Shown here: positions 34,720 through 46,990 of the stretch, one piece after another
Position numbering within the stretch: the first letter of the stretch is position 1
Layout: every line of letters begins with the position of its first letter
DNA from: Ceratotherium simum simum
Lineage: Eukaryota; Chordata; Mammalia; Perissodactyla; Rhinocerotidae
DNA length: 64,000 bases
Reading direction: 5' to 3'
Assembly (NCBI RefSeq): GCF_000283155.1
Contig: NW_004454180.1
Location: forward strand, 23,015,645 to 23,079,644
Notes under the pieces: model-generated
Seen by the model: only the letters and a program-made list of their open reading frames with translations
What the model was told of the DNA's origin: nothing
Database searches by the model: none
Made by a program: the position numbers and the translations under genes

Positions 34720-35041
34720 ATTTATTTATTTATTTTTTTGTGAGGAAGATCAGCCCTGAGCTAACATCCATGCCAATCCTCCTCTTTTTGCTGAGGAAGA
34801 CCAGCCCTGAGCTAACATCTATTGCCAATCCTCCCCCCCCTTTTTTTTTCCCCTTTTCCTCCCCGAAGCCCCAGTAGATAGTTGTTATGTCATAGTTGCA
34901 TATCCTTCTAGTAGCCGTATGTGGGACATCGCCTCAGCATGGCCGGACAAGCGATGCGTCGGTGCGTGCCTGGGATCTGAACCCTGGCCACCAGTAGTGG
35001 AGCACGTGCACTTAACTGCTAAGCCACAGGGCCGGACCCCT
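34720..35041 (-). mobile_element. ERE1-type SINE, full-length long form
   Basis: Antisense, with a TTTA-rich tail on the left. It has two tail blocks, an expanded C/T homopolymer tract (about 34831-34860), the 'ccccagtagatagttgttat' body, and the head 'aagccacagggccgg' on the right. The 13-bp duplication CAGGGATTTATTT is at 34707-34719 and 35042-35054. It carries more point changes than the copy at 30433. Confidence 0.95.
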
Positions 35042-35364
35042 CAGGGATTTATTTTTAAAGGAAAATTGTCGCGACAATCCAAGATATAAAATATAGTCAT
35101 TATAGTCTTTGGATATTTGCTGAATAGTTGTTTTCATAGTTATAGGCCTGTTCAGTTCTGAGAATAGGCTATTCAAATTTAAATACTGAAACCTCAAATA
35201 GTCACAGTGGCTGAAGCACTGAAATATTCAACTTGTAAAATGATTGTATTTGGTGTACTAGGCAAAAACTCAGACTAATGGATTTCAGACTGGTTCTCAA
35301 TAGCAAAGATTGAAGCCAATAAGATTAACCACAAATTATTTCTCTCCTGTCCTCCATTTTTGAC

Positions 35365-35690
35365 CAAGCTTTGGCAGATGTTTTCTTTAAAGGATGAGAT
35401 AGTAAATACTTTAGGGTATGTTGGACATACAGTCTCTGTTGCAACTACCGAACTCCACCAACATACCTTGAAAGCAGCCATAGACAATATACAATGATGA
35501 GTGTGTCTGTGTTCCAATAAAGGTTCATTTATCAACAATTAGATTTGAATTTCATTTAATTTTCATGTGTCACAAAATATTATTCTTTAATTTTTTTCAA
35601 CCATTTAAAATTGTAAAATCATTTTTATTTCATAGACAATACAAAAACAGCAAGTTGAATTTGTCTGGTGACCTTAGTTTGCCTTTCCCT
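35365..35690 (+). mobile_element. hAT-type DNA transposon fossil
   Basis: 'gagatagtaaatactttagg', 'acatacagtctctgttgcaa', 'aaagcagccatagacaatat' and 'tctgtgttccaataaaggtt' match the well-known hAT MER consensus ('gccagatagtaaatattttaggc...'). It continues to 'ttttcatgtgtcacaaaata'. Termini are not clear. The minus-strand frame at 35275-35538 is not a gene. Confidence 0.72.
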
Positions 35691-35805
35691 GCCTTAGACT
35701 AAGAGTTCCTTAAAGGCAGTGAAAGGCATCCTGTTTATCCTTATATCCCTCAATGCTTAACACATCATAGGGACTCAACAAATGTATGGCAAATGAGTGC
35801 TCTGA
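35690..35805 (+). repeat. L2 3' end
   Basis: 'agttccttaaaggcagtgaa', 'ttatatccctcaatgcttaa' and 'agggactcaacaaatgtatg' follow the L2 terminus. Confidence 0.78.
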
Positions 35806-35929
35806 ATGATGTCTTTAATTATAAATTTAATATTGATTTGTTTCTAATGTTGACTTTATCTTAGCAAATGAAACTTATTTCTATGTTTATTTCCACCACA
35901 TATATGTACCATTTCTTTAATTTCATATA

Positions 35930-36122
35930 TATTTATATATTCAAATAGTTTCATTGAGGTGTAATTTATATACCATAGAACTGACCTGTCTTAAGCGTAT
36001 AATCCAATGCTTTTAGTAAATTTACTGAGTTGTCCAGCCATCACCATAATCGAGTTTTGAACATTTCCATCATCCCCAAAAGATCCCATGTGCCCATTTG
36101 CTGTCAATCTCTGTTTATATAT
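35930..36122 (-). mobile_element. L1 3' UTR fragment (old L1M)
   Basis: 'ttcattgaggtgtaatttat', 'ttactgagttgtccagccat' and 'catttccatcatccccaaaa' are the antisense 3' end of older L1M elements. The rest of the element is missing. Confidence 0.83.
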
Positions 36123-36221
36123 ATTAAAAAAAAAATCAGTGGATTAATGTAAGATTCTATTCTATTATGTGCATCAAGTATTCAGAAGACAAATTTGAAT
36201 TTGGAGATCTGTCAAGACTTG

Positions 36222-36450
36222 TGCTCTTGGCACTTTATGATTATTAACTAATATGGTCCTCATCCAACCTAATGTGGTTGTTTCTATTATTATCTACATT
36301 TTGCTGATAAGGAAACTGAAGTAACTTTCTCAAGTTTGCTCAACTGTAGAGTGAAATCAGCTCAGGTATTGAGTTGGAGGGACAGAGTTTTAAACTGAAG
36401 GACTATGGCTCTGGGGTCCATGATCTTAATCACTTTAAGAGTGTAGGATT
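36222..36450 (-). repeat. MIR SINE
   Basis: Antisense MIR: 'attattatctacattttgct', 'gataaggaaactgaagtaac' and 'ctctggggtccatgatctta'. Confidence 0.78.
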
Positions 36451-37684
36451 TTAGCAGCCATTGAAAATACTCACATGAATAATGAAAGGCAATTTTCTAA
36501 GAGGCAATTATAAATTAACTTTTGACTTACTGTTTTAGGCAAGCAATAATTTTCATCAAAATCATAACTTCCAACTCTCTTTAATCATACCTAAATCAGA
36601 ATCATTAGAGAGCATAAAGCAACTGACATTTTATGTATATAGTTTCAAGTAGTAAATAGGAGGCACGTATTCTGCTACTCAGAACATGTGTACCTTTAAT
36701 ATTTCTAGTGTTATGAGAAGCACTGACTATTATCCATCTCTCCAATATATATATCATTTGAAAAGAATTTAAAAAACTGTAAATAGGACTGATTTTGCAT
36801 GGCATGAACCTTTCCCCTCAGCACTTTCTCATGTAGGTAACAGCCTATTTATTTTTGTTAATGCCTAAAATGTTTTGTTTAAAATTACTTTACAATTCCA
36901 ATTGTATTCTTCTTACTTTATAAATTTTTCAAAAATGTTACAAAGAGCAGTTAATACACAATCAGCAATAGTTGTATATTCAATTCTAAGCATAGAAATC
37001 TCAAAAAAGCATTTTTGTCCTTGAAGAAAATGTTAAATGACATTATTATATATTCAAAATCATTTTTGTATTATGTAATTGTAAATGTTTATGTACTGTG
37101 TATATTTCCTCTGTCTTCCCCTTTTAAGTATAAATAAGAAAAATTCATATAAAAAACTTGGCCTTATTTTATTTTGATGCAAGTTGTTATAGGCATGAAA
37201 ATTTAGGAAATTGCCAGTTTTCTGGCTCCTTGTTTTAGAAAAAAGTAATGTCTTGTAGGGCGAAGTGAATGGTCAGAGGGTTGAGAAATCTCACATCAAT
37301 GACAAGATCCTGTAGTCTGCTTTAAAGATTTCACAGGCGTTGTCTCCAGGAACCTCATCTCATTCACCGCTACCTGATTCCCAGTAGATATCCTCTGGCA
37401 TTTTCTGCTATGTTCTTTCTCTTACTCTTCAACCTACCCTGTGATTGTAGCCCTCTTCTTGAGGTGTTTAACCCCACTGATCCTTGTTCTCCTTTTCTTC
37501 CTTCTCATTACTATGGCCACTCATGGGAATGGATGGAGGAAGGCCTGAGGCCCTCACATTGCTTCTGTCTCCAAATTGAAGTTGTGGAGGCACCAGAGTT
37601 TCTCTAAAGGGATGTTCCACTCAATTCCATCTTGATCCTCTTCCTTGATGAAGAAACAGGAAGGCTGAAGATCTAAATAAGCAG
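36451..37684. other. Unique sequence
   Basis: No repeat family is recognised. The ATG-initiated 65-codon frame at 37410-37607 has no recognised domain. Confidence 0.4.
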
Positions 37685-37885
37685 TAGTGCAATCATTAGA
37701 GCTCTGTTTTCAATCTGTCTCCATGACGTGTTAGCTGTACCTTCAGCAAGTTATCTAATGTTTTTAAGCTTCAGTTTCCTCATCTGTCTAATGGGGCTAA
37801 TAGACGTTACTTTGAATATCAAGTGAGAAAATATATAATTAGTAAAGTGCTTGGTACAGAGTGAGCAATCAATGAGTGTAAACTG
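37685..37885 (+). repeat. MIR SINE
   Basis: Sense MIR: 'gtgcaatcattagagctctg', 'gtttcctcatctgtctaatg' and 'taaagtgcttggtacagagt'. Confidence 0.85.
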
Positions 37886-39914
37886 AGGCTGATTTTTGTG
37901 TTTTATCTCATGTATTTAGCACTAACTATCCTGTCTGGCTTTTCACAGTTCTTCAACTCCAATGCTACCTGTGCTATAAATTCTGGTATGCAAATTCGAG
38001 TATCTGGATGCCTCCTGATTATGGTCTTGGCTATCTATTAAAAAACAGAATAATAAAAATACTACAATTGGAAATAACTTCAGAAGCTTTTACAAACTCC
38101 TACTCAAAGCATCTTTTCCATAAAACCCCTTACTGTGTTTCCCAAACTGTATTCACAAATTAATAGTTCTGAGAGAAGTGCCTGAAAAAAGAGTTTCATA
38201 GTGTGGGGAACTCTGAGTACAATCTTCTGCTCTTGAAGGAGAGAACAGTATATTCACAATAAATATTCTGAAATTCTCTGTAATAAATGTTTTATAAAAT
38301 TTATCAGACTAGAATACTTTGTATAATACTAATTGATATCTGTTTTGAGAAATTATGTCTTAGTGACAGGAAATCCATTGTGAGAGAGAAAAGTCTATTC
38401 CATCGTCAGATAGTTCTTGTTAGGATATTATTCTTTGTTTTAAGACAAAACATACCTTATAATGTTTAACTATCTATCCATGTTGTGTCTTCTAAGCAAT
38501 AGAAGAAAACTGCTTTGGGCATAAAATACTATACGCCTACTTAAACTTCTCATTTCTTCACTTAACAAGACAGCTTCCTCATGTCATATAGGATATATGA
38601 CCCTTACCATTCTGGTTTCTTATTTCTAAGCTTAAGCAAATCTTTCTTAGAATGTGTACTCACCGCTGAATGCAATGCTCCATATATAGTGTGACAATAA
38701 CCAAGAACAGTGAACAGTGGAACAGTTTTTGGTTCAAGAAATGTTTGTAATACTGCTACTATCACTTAACAGAAAGTTATATTACCCTGTTGGTTTATAT
38801 GTAATTTATGGTTAAAAGAAAAATAACCCTCCATGTCTTTGTTTTATATGTAAGTTATAATAAAGCCAGATTTTGCTCATACTATAATTGTGCTTCTGTT
38901 CTTGAAATCAAATATAGAACTTTACATCTATCCGTGTACTATTTACTTTGTGTTGGTTTCTGCTTATTATTATAAGATGTCAGGATGAATCTGAATCTTG
39001 ATTTTGAAATCCAGTAACTAAGCTATCTTTCATAGCTTTCCACTGATCAGAAAAGGACTATCCAAGAGGATGAAATTGAAACATTAACCAGCATTATTTG
39101 CCTACAGTTGCTAAAATTTCATTGAAATGTAAACTATCCAGCCTGCGTTCCTCCTTAATGAACATAGGAAGAAAATACATCAAATGCTTTGTTGCAATCA
39201 AGACATTTTTATATCAACATCATAAGCCTGCTCTACGAGTCTAAAATCAGTGTAAAGTAAGGTGATTTGTTACTTGATTTTAGTGATTCCATATTGGTTT
39301 TTAGACTTTGTGGTTTTAAAAAATAATTACCTACAAAATTCATTTTGAATTATTTATTTTTGAAGTCCCCTGGACATCTATCTCAAAATTAGCAGTTTAT
39401 AAGTATCCTTTGTCTATTAATATATCCCTGCATGTCTCATATTCTCCATGATTTGTTGAATGTTACTAATTTTTATTCATTCATTCACTCATTTATTCAT
39501 TTGTCTTTTTTTGTTTTATTTGCAAGCTCTGACCAGACTCATGGAGACTTGAACTCATTTGTAATGGTTAGTTAGATACTTTGTTATTGTTTTTCTATCA
39601 GTTTGGTTAGGGAGAAAAAAATGCTTAATAGCTTTGTTTACTATCTTATGGTTTTTCACTTTGGTGGAGAAATACAAAAGGAAAATAGATTTTTAAAATT
39701 CAGAATTTTCCATGTCCTATATTAATAATTTGCCATCTTGCCCTAAGCAAAATTCTTATGCTAGAAGTAGCCTTTAAAGCCTCCTGTTTGTTCTCCGTCA
39801 CAATTTTCAGAAAGCTCGGTTCATTCTGAGCTTATATTTCTTGGGGCTATCACTAAATGTTTGTATCACTCAATTTTTCCTTGATTATGTGTCCCTTCTA
39901 TCATTCTTTAAAAA
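37886..39914. other. Unique AT-rich sequence
   Basis: No gene or repeat family is recognised over 2 kb. A short (TTCA)n tract lies at about 39477-39505. Confidence 0.4.
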
Positions 39915-39920
39915 TATGCA

Positions 39921-40070
39921 CATGTGTGTGGTGATGGGTTGTAATTAGTATTTGGGTGGTGAACATGATGTAATCTATGCAGAAAGAGAAGTATAATGAT
40001 GTACACCTGAAATTTATACAATGTTATAAACCAATGTTACTGCAATAAACAAAAAATTTAAAAAAATATA
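39921..40070 (+). mobile_element. 5'-truncated young L1 3' end
   Basis: About 150 bp of a sense L1 terminus: 'gatgggttgtaattagtatt', 'gaacatgatgtaatctatgc' and 'gatgtacacctgaaatttat', then an A-rich tail. It matches 45630-45770 almost base for base. A degenerate duplication TATGCACAT (39915-39923) and TATGCTCAT (40071-40079) flanks it. Confidence 0.88.
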
Positions 40071-40584
40071 TATGCTCATTAGCCCTTAATGTGTTTTTGT
40101 TTAAATGCATCTTGTTTTTAGTTTTACATCACCTTGTATAGTAGAAATTAAACTTCCTACCTCTCGAGTTCTTTGTTAAGGGAATCATTCATACCCTCTA
40201 TTCTTTCTGCTTTTTTTTTTTTACATAAGGTTTTCTACCATGTAGGGCATCTAAGTTTCTTTTTTAATTTAAAAATTTAAGATTGTATACATGTTTACTT
40301 TTTCTTAAGATTCTCATAATGTTTATGTCACAAATTGCTTCTTGCTTGTTGATCCAAATCATGTCGAGTCCAGCAGTTCTCTTCGTTTCTCCTTTCTCTA
40401 ATGCAGGTTAAAATTTGGTCAGGCAAATCAAGAAATTCTAGGATTTTCACAGTTTAATAGAATACTTCTAAGAATATGTCCAGTAGTTTATATCCTCTTT
40501 GATTTCTTTTTGTCTGTTCAGTATCAGGAATAGACTTGTCCATATTCACCATTTGCAGTTTGTCACTACTATTTCTCTTTTAGG

Positions 40585-42040
40585 CTTTTTTTAAGCTTTA
40601 TTTAGATATAATTGACATATAGCATTGTGTAAGTTTAGGGTGTACAATGTGATGATTTTCATTCATCATCATATATATATGTATATAATATGAAACAATT
40701 ACCACAATAAGGTTAGTTAACACATCCATCACCTCACATAGTTACTTTTTTTTTTCTTTTGGTGAGAACATTTAAGATCTACTCTCTTAGCAACATTCGA
40801 GTATATAATACAGTATTGTTAACTTTAGTCACCATACTGTACATTAGATCCCCGGCCGTTATTCATATTGTAACTAGAAGTTTGACCCTTTGAAGACCTT
40901 CCTCTTACCCTCCCATCCCAGCAACCGCCGTTCTACTCTCTGTTTCTATGAATTCGGGTTTTTTTAGATTCCACATATAAGTGAGATCATATGGTATTTG
41001 TCTCTCTCTGTCTGACTTATTTCACTTAGCATAATGCCCTCGAGGTCCATCCATGTTGTCCCAAATGGCTGTATTTCCTTCTTTTTTATGGCTGAATAAT
41101 AATACACTGTGTGTGTGTATGTGTGTGTGTGTGTACCACATTTTCTTTATCCATTCATCCATCAGTGAACACTTAGGTTGTTTCTGTGTTTTGGCTATTG
41201 TGAATAATGCTACAATGAACAGATATCTCTTCAAGATAGTGATTTTATTTCCTTCAGATATATAGCCAGAAGCAGGATTGCTGGATCATATGGTAGTTCA
41301 ACTTTTAATGTTTTTGAGGAAACTCCATGCTATTTTCCACAGTAGCAGTATCAGTTTACACTCCCACCAACAGTGCACAAGTGTTCCCTTTTCTCCACAT
41401 CCTTGCCGACACTCATCTCTTGTCTTTTTGGTGATAGACACCTTAACAGGTTTGAGGTGATATTTCATTGTGATTTTGATGATTAGTGATGTTGAACATC
41501 TTTTCATGTACCTGTTGGCCATTTGTATGTCTTCTTTGGAAATATGTCTATTCAAGTCCTTTGCCCATTTTCAAATTAGGTTATTTGCTTTTTTGTTATT
41601 GAGTTACAGGCGTTCCTCATATTTTGAACATTAACCCCTTATCAGATATATGGTTTGCAAATATTTTCTCCCATTTCATAGGTTACCTTTTCATTTTGCT
41701 GATCATTTCTTTTGCTGTGCAGAAGTTATTAAGTTTGATATAGTCCCAATTGTTTATTTTTGCTTTTGTTGCCTGTGTTTTTGGTGTCATATCCAAAAAA
41801 TCATTGCCAGGACCAATGTCAAGGAGCTTTCCCCTATGTTTTCCTGTAGAAGTTTACAGTTTCAGGTCTTAGATTTAAGTCTTTAATCTGTTTTGAGTTA
41901 ATTCTTGTGAGTGGTGTAGTATTGGAGTCCAGTTTCATTCCTTTGCATGTGAATAACCAGTTTTCCCACCATCATTTATCAAAGAAACTACCTTTTCCCC
42001 ATTGAGTATTCTTGGCTTCCTTGTCAAATATTAGTTGATC
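40585..42040 (-). mobile_element. L1 3' half (ORF2 C-terminal part and 3' UTR)
   Basis: The 3' UTR is on the left ('tttagatataattgacatat'). Then comes the end of ORF2 in reverse: 'gcaggattgctggatcatat', 'ccatttcataggttaccttt' and 'ggtgtcatatccaaaaaatc'. It ends about 42040, where the 5' truncation lies. Internal (TG)n expansion at 41107-41135. Flanks 'cttttaggctt' (40577) and 'cctttagtctt' (42042) may be a decayed duplication. Open frames at 41022-41886 are decayed ORF2. Confidence 0.92.
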
Positions 42041-42052
42041 ACCTTTAGTCTT

Positions 42053-43364
42053 ACTTGAATACTTTATAGTATGTTCTCAGCTTGAGTTTATAATATTTCC
42101 TTCCCTGATCCTGTCTTTCTCAGGATTTAGAATTATGTAACATGATAACTCTATGGCTAATATGTAACTTGTGAGATTCTTTCTCTTTCATAGTGTTTTC
42201 TTGACTCCTTAGAAAAGGTGTGACCTTCTGCACAAAGCTCAGCTCAATGACTCTTTATTCTCTCTCCATTAATGTATAGTTAACCTTCTCCCAGTGCACC
42301 GTTTGACAATTGAGTTGGCCTTCTCAACCTGACTGGAGTTAGTGCTGTTAATTGCTAGGTGAATATTTGTAATTGGTTAACTTAATACTGTGTGAGGAAT
42401 AACATTGGGGGATCTGATTAAGAAAGCCATCATAAATAATTTTTTCACTTACATGAGCAAAAGAGTAAAGATTGCATATTAAGAGTATAACCATGCTATA
42501 TGTTATGTCTTAAGTTAGAAATAATTGATACTATACAATTAACTTCAACTTCTACATCCTTTGCTAACAAGAAATTTTGGCTTTCCTGCCTGCCCTCATT
42601 CCCCATACCATCACCCTTGCTTCAGTTTCAACTAGATTCTGGTAAATTCATTTTGCTTTATTGCATAGTAAGAAGCATTTTAACACTGTAATTTTTTCTC
42701 CAGTCAAATATTCAGTGTCTTTCTGGTTTTATGACTCAGGGATATTAACTCTTGTCTCTAGGGTGCCACTGTGATCCCAAACACACTGAGTAACTTGGAT
42801 GCTTGCAATGCAAAGCACTTTGAGTAACCTTTATATAACTTAGTTGGCATAGCTGAGTGTGTACACCTCAAATTTCCTCCTTGGTATCCGGGATTATTAA
42901 GACTTAGCTATGCCATAATAACTTCATGCCAGAGCACCTGCTGTCAGCCCTTCTAAAACATGACTCAGCTCTCTCTCTTCTATGCATTCTGGAGGGAAAA
43001 CCTCAGATCTAAGTTATCATTACTTCAGCTGAGGTTTTCTCTACACTGCCTTTAACTCATCCAAATCTTGTATTCTCTTTTTGCTCAATATTTCCAACAG
43101 AAATGACTACCACTTCAAAAATAATTAATCAAAAACACACACAGCTGAAGAAAATACATGCAGAAGGAAATCTTTAGTGTCTTGATATTTATAGAAGAAG
43201 AATTCTAAGAATGAATTTTTTTGAGTCTAACTTTTCTTTCAGGGGAATTTCCACTTAAATGAGAAAAACAGTTTTGTTTGAGAAGGGATGTCATTCACAT
43301 GGGATCTTAAATTTAAGGTCCAATGGATGAATAAGATTGAAGACAACTTTGACGAAGGACTAAG
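42053..43364. other. Unique sequence with two AP-1 sites
   Basis: No repeat family is recognised. Consensus AP-1 sites TGACTCA occur at 42732-42738 and 42961-42967. Confidence 0.4.
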
Positions 43365-43570
43365 AGCTCCGGCTTTGGGGTCAGGCAGACTTCTGTTTCT
43401 GTCCTGGCACTGCATTAACTAGCTGTGTGACTTAGGGCAAGTTAACTAACCTTTAATTTTCCTTATATTTAAAACAGAGGTAATTATTCCTATAAGGACA
43501 GATTGTTGATAGGGTTAAATGATATGATGTATGTGCACTATAGAACAAAGTGTCTGTGATAAAAGAAGTG
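43365..43570 (+). repeat. MIR SINE, well kept
   Basis: 'aagagctccggctttggggt', 'cactgcattaactagctgtg', 'acttagggcaagttaactaa' and 'agggttaaatgatatgatgt' give an almost complete sense MIR. Confidence 0.9.
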
Positions 43571-43984
43571 TTCTATAAATTATAACACTTCTGCTTCCAA
43601 CCCCCAGTCACTGCCACAGGCAGGGGTGTGCATTTAATGCATGTAAGTACCAAACGTGAACATATTTGGGCAATAGAATATCATCACTTTGTTTTTGATG
43701 AAGAAAGAAATCTCTTAAGTTCATTTTGTTAAATCTCTTTTCAAATTTTGTGCCACTGTTCTTTAGGTTTTCAAGTTGTCAACAGTATATGTACCTGGCT
43801 CCTGGAAAGAATGAATTTAAGGTTATATGATATCTGACATAATAATACACCAACACATGCAGACACACATAATTTGGGACTTTGATAGTGTGATAGTGAC
43901 CAGACTTTATGTATGATAGGAAGAACCACCTTACCCCTTCAATTAAAAGAAAAAAAAAAAACAGATCATAGAGTTGCTGTGATG

Positions 43985-44180
43985 ATGAAGTGCAAAACCA
44001 TCTGAAAATAGAGTCGAAATTCTGAAATTTGCCCTTGCTCTACCACCTATGAAATACATGGTCTTGGATAGAACCCTTTCCTTTGACCTGGGAATAACAT
44101 TTATCCTCTAAAGTTGTTGGGAGGATTAAGTGGGATCATGTATGCAAAAATGTTGTGTAAGCTATAAACTTGTTGTTACT
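43985..44180 (+). repeat. MIR SINE
   Basis: 'cccttgctctaccacctatg', 'ggtcttggatagaacccttt' and 'gggaggattaagtgggatca' are sense MIR blocks. Confidence 0.72.
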
Positions 44181-44282
44181 GCAGTTGGGCAGAGTGTTAG
44201 AAAAGGTTTCCATTTTTATCTCCACATCTGGATTTAGGAACTTCCAACTTAGTTCATATTTGTATTAGGCCAAATACATAGA

Positions 44283-44360
44283 GGTTTCTCTCCCTCCCCT
44301 CTTCCCATCTTTCCCTCCCTCCCTCTCTTCATTCATTCTTCCTTTCTTTCTCTTCAAAGA
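44283..44360. repeat. Polypyrimidine CT-rich tract
   Basis: About 78 bp of almost pure C and T on the plus strand with CCCT/TTCC units. Such tracts can adopt triplex (H-DNA) structure when mirror-symmetric. Confidence 0.85.
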
Positions 44361-45378
44361 AGCTGGATGTATTAAATCATTAGATCATGTTAAGAGATAA
44401 AATAACCCATGCTGTAAGCATGTTTTATAAAACCTTTAAGCATCAGCAGGCTGTATGAAGTACCTTTATCACATTTAATTTTTTCAAAACTATCTGAAAA
44501 TTTCTGCTAATTCATAAACAGATTATATGACACCAGGAATACTTCTGTGTAAGAAACTCCTACCAGGTGGATTTGCTTCTGAGAAAATGTATAGTTCTGC
44601 AATCTAAAATGAGAAAATCTTTTCCTGCCCTGTCTAATACAAAGAGTTTTTCAGATAAGCCGAGCTGAGAGAAATAAAAAAATGTTTGCAACTGGAAAGT
44701 TAATGAAAATTTATTATTTTCTTACTTATTTCCTTGTGCCACAATTGCAGTCTCCTTTTCCTGCTTTGAATCTTGGCATTCTGGGACTCTTAAAACTTTA
44801 GTGAAGAAGACTTGCTCCTCCTATAACATCTGAAAAATCTCTTATAGTACTTTGGTATGGAGTCTTAACTGATTTTGTGCCTTTTTTGGGGGGGGGGCTA
44901 TCTAAAAACATTGCACAATGAACAATTAAATTCTGACAGTTCTACTTATACTCTTGTTGTATATTTGTTATTCAACTGATTATTGAAATGAAAATTCCAC
45001 TGGTGATTAAACTAAATATATTCACTTCCGAAAACAATGCCTCGCTCCAGATTTCTTAATCCGCTAGGACATATGCGTGCATAGGAGGAGAAAGATCTCC
45101 TTAAGCATTTTAAGGTGCTTTTTGAAAATAATATTCTCCATTCTTTTAACCAATACAAAGATGGCATTGGCAGTATTTTCTCCTTAAAAAGTAATTTATT
45201 TTAATTATCTTTTTAATAGTAACTATCACAGAAGATTAGATCCAACAGAGGGTCATGGCTGTAAATATATTTCTCACAGATATATTCTGAAATAATGTAA
45301 TTATGATAAAAATAATATACACGATTCCTTTTTAATATAGGACAACTCTAAGACATTTGATTTCTGCAAAATGTTAAT
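44361..45378. other. Unique sequence with a poly(G) run
   Basis: No repeat family is recognised. A run of ten G lies at about 44889-44898 after a T run. Confidence 0.4.
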
Positions 45379-45392
45379 TAAAAGGAGTCAGG

Positions 45393-45801
45393 ATAAATAC
45401 CCAACAGCAGAATAGCTGGATCATATGGCAGTTCTATCCTTGATTTTTTTGAGGAATCTCCATATTATGCAAAGTGAAATAAGTCAGAGGGAGAAGGTCA
45501 AATACCGTATGATCTCCCTCATTAAGTAGTAGATAATAACAACAATAAACAAACGCATGGAGACAGAGATTGGATTGGTGGTTACCAGAGGGGAAGAGGG
45601 GAGGGAGGAGTGCGAAAGGGATAATTCGGCACATGTGTGTGTTGATGGGTTGTAATTAGTATTTGGGTGTTGAACATGATGTAATCTATGCAGAAATAGA
45701 AGTACAATGATGTACACCTGAAATTTTATACAATGTTATAAACCAATGTTACTGCAACAAACAAAAAATTAAATTAAAAAAAATAATAATAAATAAATAA
45801 A
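45393..45801 (+). mobile_element. Young L1 with inverted 5' end (twin-primed)
   Basis: 45466-45801 is a sense L1 terminus: 'aaagtgaaataagtcagagg', 'ggattggtggttaccagagg' and 'gatgtacacctgaaatttta', then an A-rich tail. The preceding 45393-45465 is L1 ORF2 in the opposite orientation ('cagaatagctggatcatatg', 'tttttttgaggaatctccat'). That sequence normally lies upstream of the sense part. This inverted arrangement is the hallmark of twin priming. Possible duplication TAAAAGGAGTCAGG (45379) and TAAAAGGAATTGGG (45802). Confidence 0.9.
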
Positions 45802-45815
45802 TAAAAGGAATTGGG

Positions 45816-46639
45816 AAAAGGAAAGTATGAACCATGATCTGCCATTTCTTCTTTTATACTCTTAAAACATAATTTTTTCCAGTAAATTGCCAGTATAAAG
45901 GACCAAATTAAAGGAAGCATTTCCTCCGTGTTGAAGATGATGATGATGATGATAGGAGCTAATATTGAGTTCTGTCTTATCTCATTTAGCATCCTCAGCT
46001 CTTCAAATTTTAAGGCAATGAAGTGATGAGTAGAGAGGTTAACTTGACTGAGGTTACATAGTTTGTAGGTTGGTAGAGCCATGATGTGAACTCAACCAGT
46101 GTGACTTCAGGCCAATATCAAATTGGCATTTATGCAATTTTTCTTATTATTTGTTTACAAGTTGATTTTCAAAATCATAAAACCGATTTCACATGATGCC
46201 AGTTTACATATACTTCTTTGAACACCTTTGTTGTGAAGTAAAGTAAAATCTGTGAGCTTTCGTCTTATTTGTTAAAACTCCTTGCTGAACCTTTCCCTAT
46301 CTTGAATCTCTTATGAGACATTCTAGTATACTATCATATATGGAAACAGATTTTAGTAAAAGTTTAGTAAAAAAAAAATTAGTAAAAATTCTTGACGTAA
46401 AAGAAAAATTCAGCCAAATGTAGCTTATATCATACTTCTTGTTTAAATGTATGATCTTCTTTAGTAATATTAAAAAGGATTCTGTATTTTGATGCATTTG
46501 ATGTGTTTGGGATCCATCTCTGGATGTTGCCTCTGCTGTTAATGGTTGTTTATCAATGTTAGACTAACTTTCCTAAATCACTTGTTTTCTTCTATTATTT
46601 TCCCATGTCTATTGTATCTGAATCCCTTTACCGTGCATC
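45816..46639. other. Unique sequence with a GATG microsatellite
   Basis: No gene or repeat family is recognised. A short (GAT)n tract is at about 45937-45955. Confidence 0.4.
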
Positions 46640-46990
46640 TTAAGGAGCTGGCTTGCCTTACTTCCCCACCCTGAATCCCGCTGGATCTCAGCAGGAGCTG
46701 GCAATTCCGATTAGTCCCCTCATCTCTGTGTTCTCCTCACCTGTACTGATCATGACTTTCTCCATGTTTCTATTTATGATCCTCCCCCAACCGTTTGACT
46801 GTTGTTCTTCATCCTCTTGCTCCTTCAAAATCCTATCCATCCTTCAACATCCTTACTTCCTCAAAGAAGTTTGCCAAGTTAACCCAAATCACCATGATCT
46901 CTCATTTTTCTCAATTCCTATAGTATTTTCATTACAATATCCAGTTCTTGAATGTAGATTATATTATATTATCTCTGGACTTTTGGATCA
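46640..46990 (+). repeat. L2 LINE relic
   Basis: 'gctccttcaaaatcctatcc', 'cttcctcaaagaagtttgcc' and 'cagttcttgaatgtagatta' follow the sense L2 order. The 121-codon open frame at 46653-47018 starts at TTG inside this relic and is not a gene. Confidence 0.72.

Noticed and set aside
41107..41135. TG repeat, possible Z-DNA element
   Set aside because: A microsatellite expansion of the TATATA segment within L1 ORF2; nothing suggests a function.
45774..46082. 102-codon open frame, minus strand
   Set aside because: Begins inside the A-rich tail of an L1 and runs through AT-rich unique DNA; no domain.
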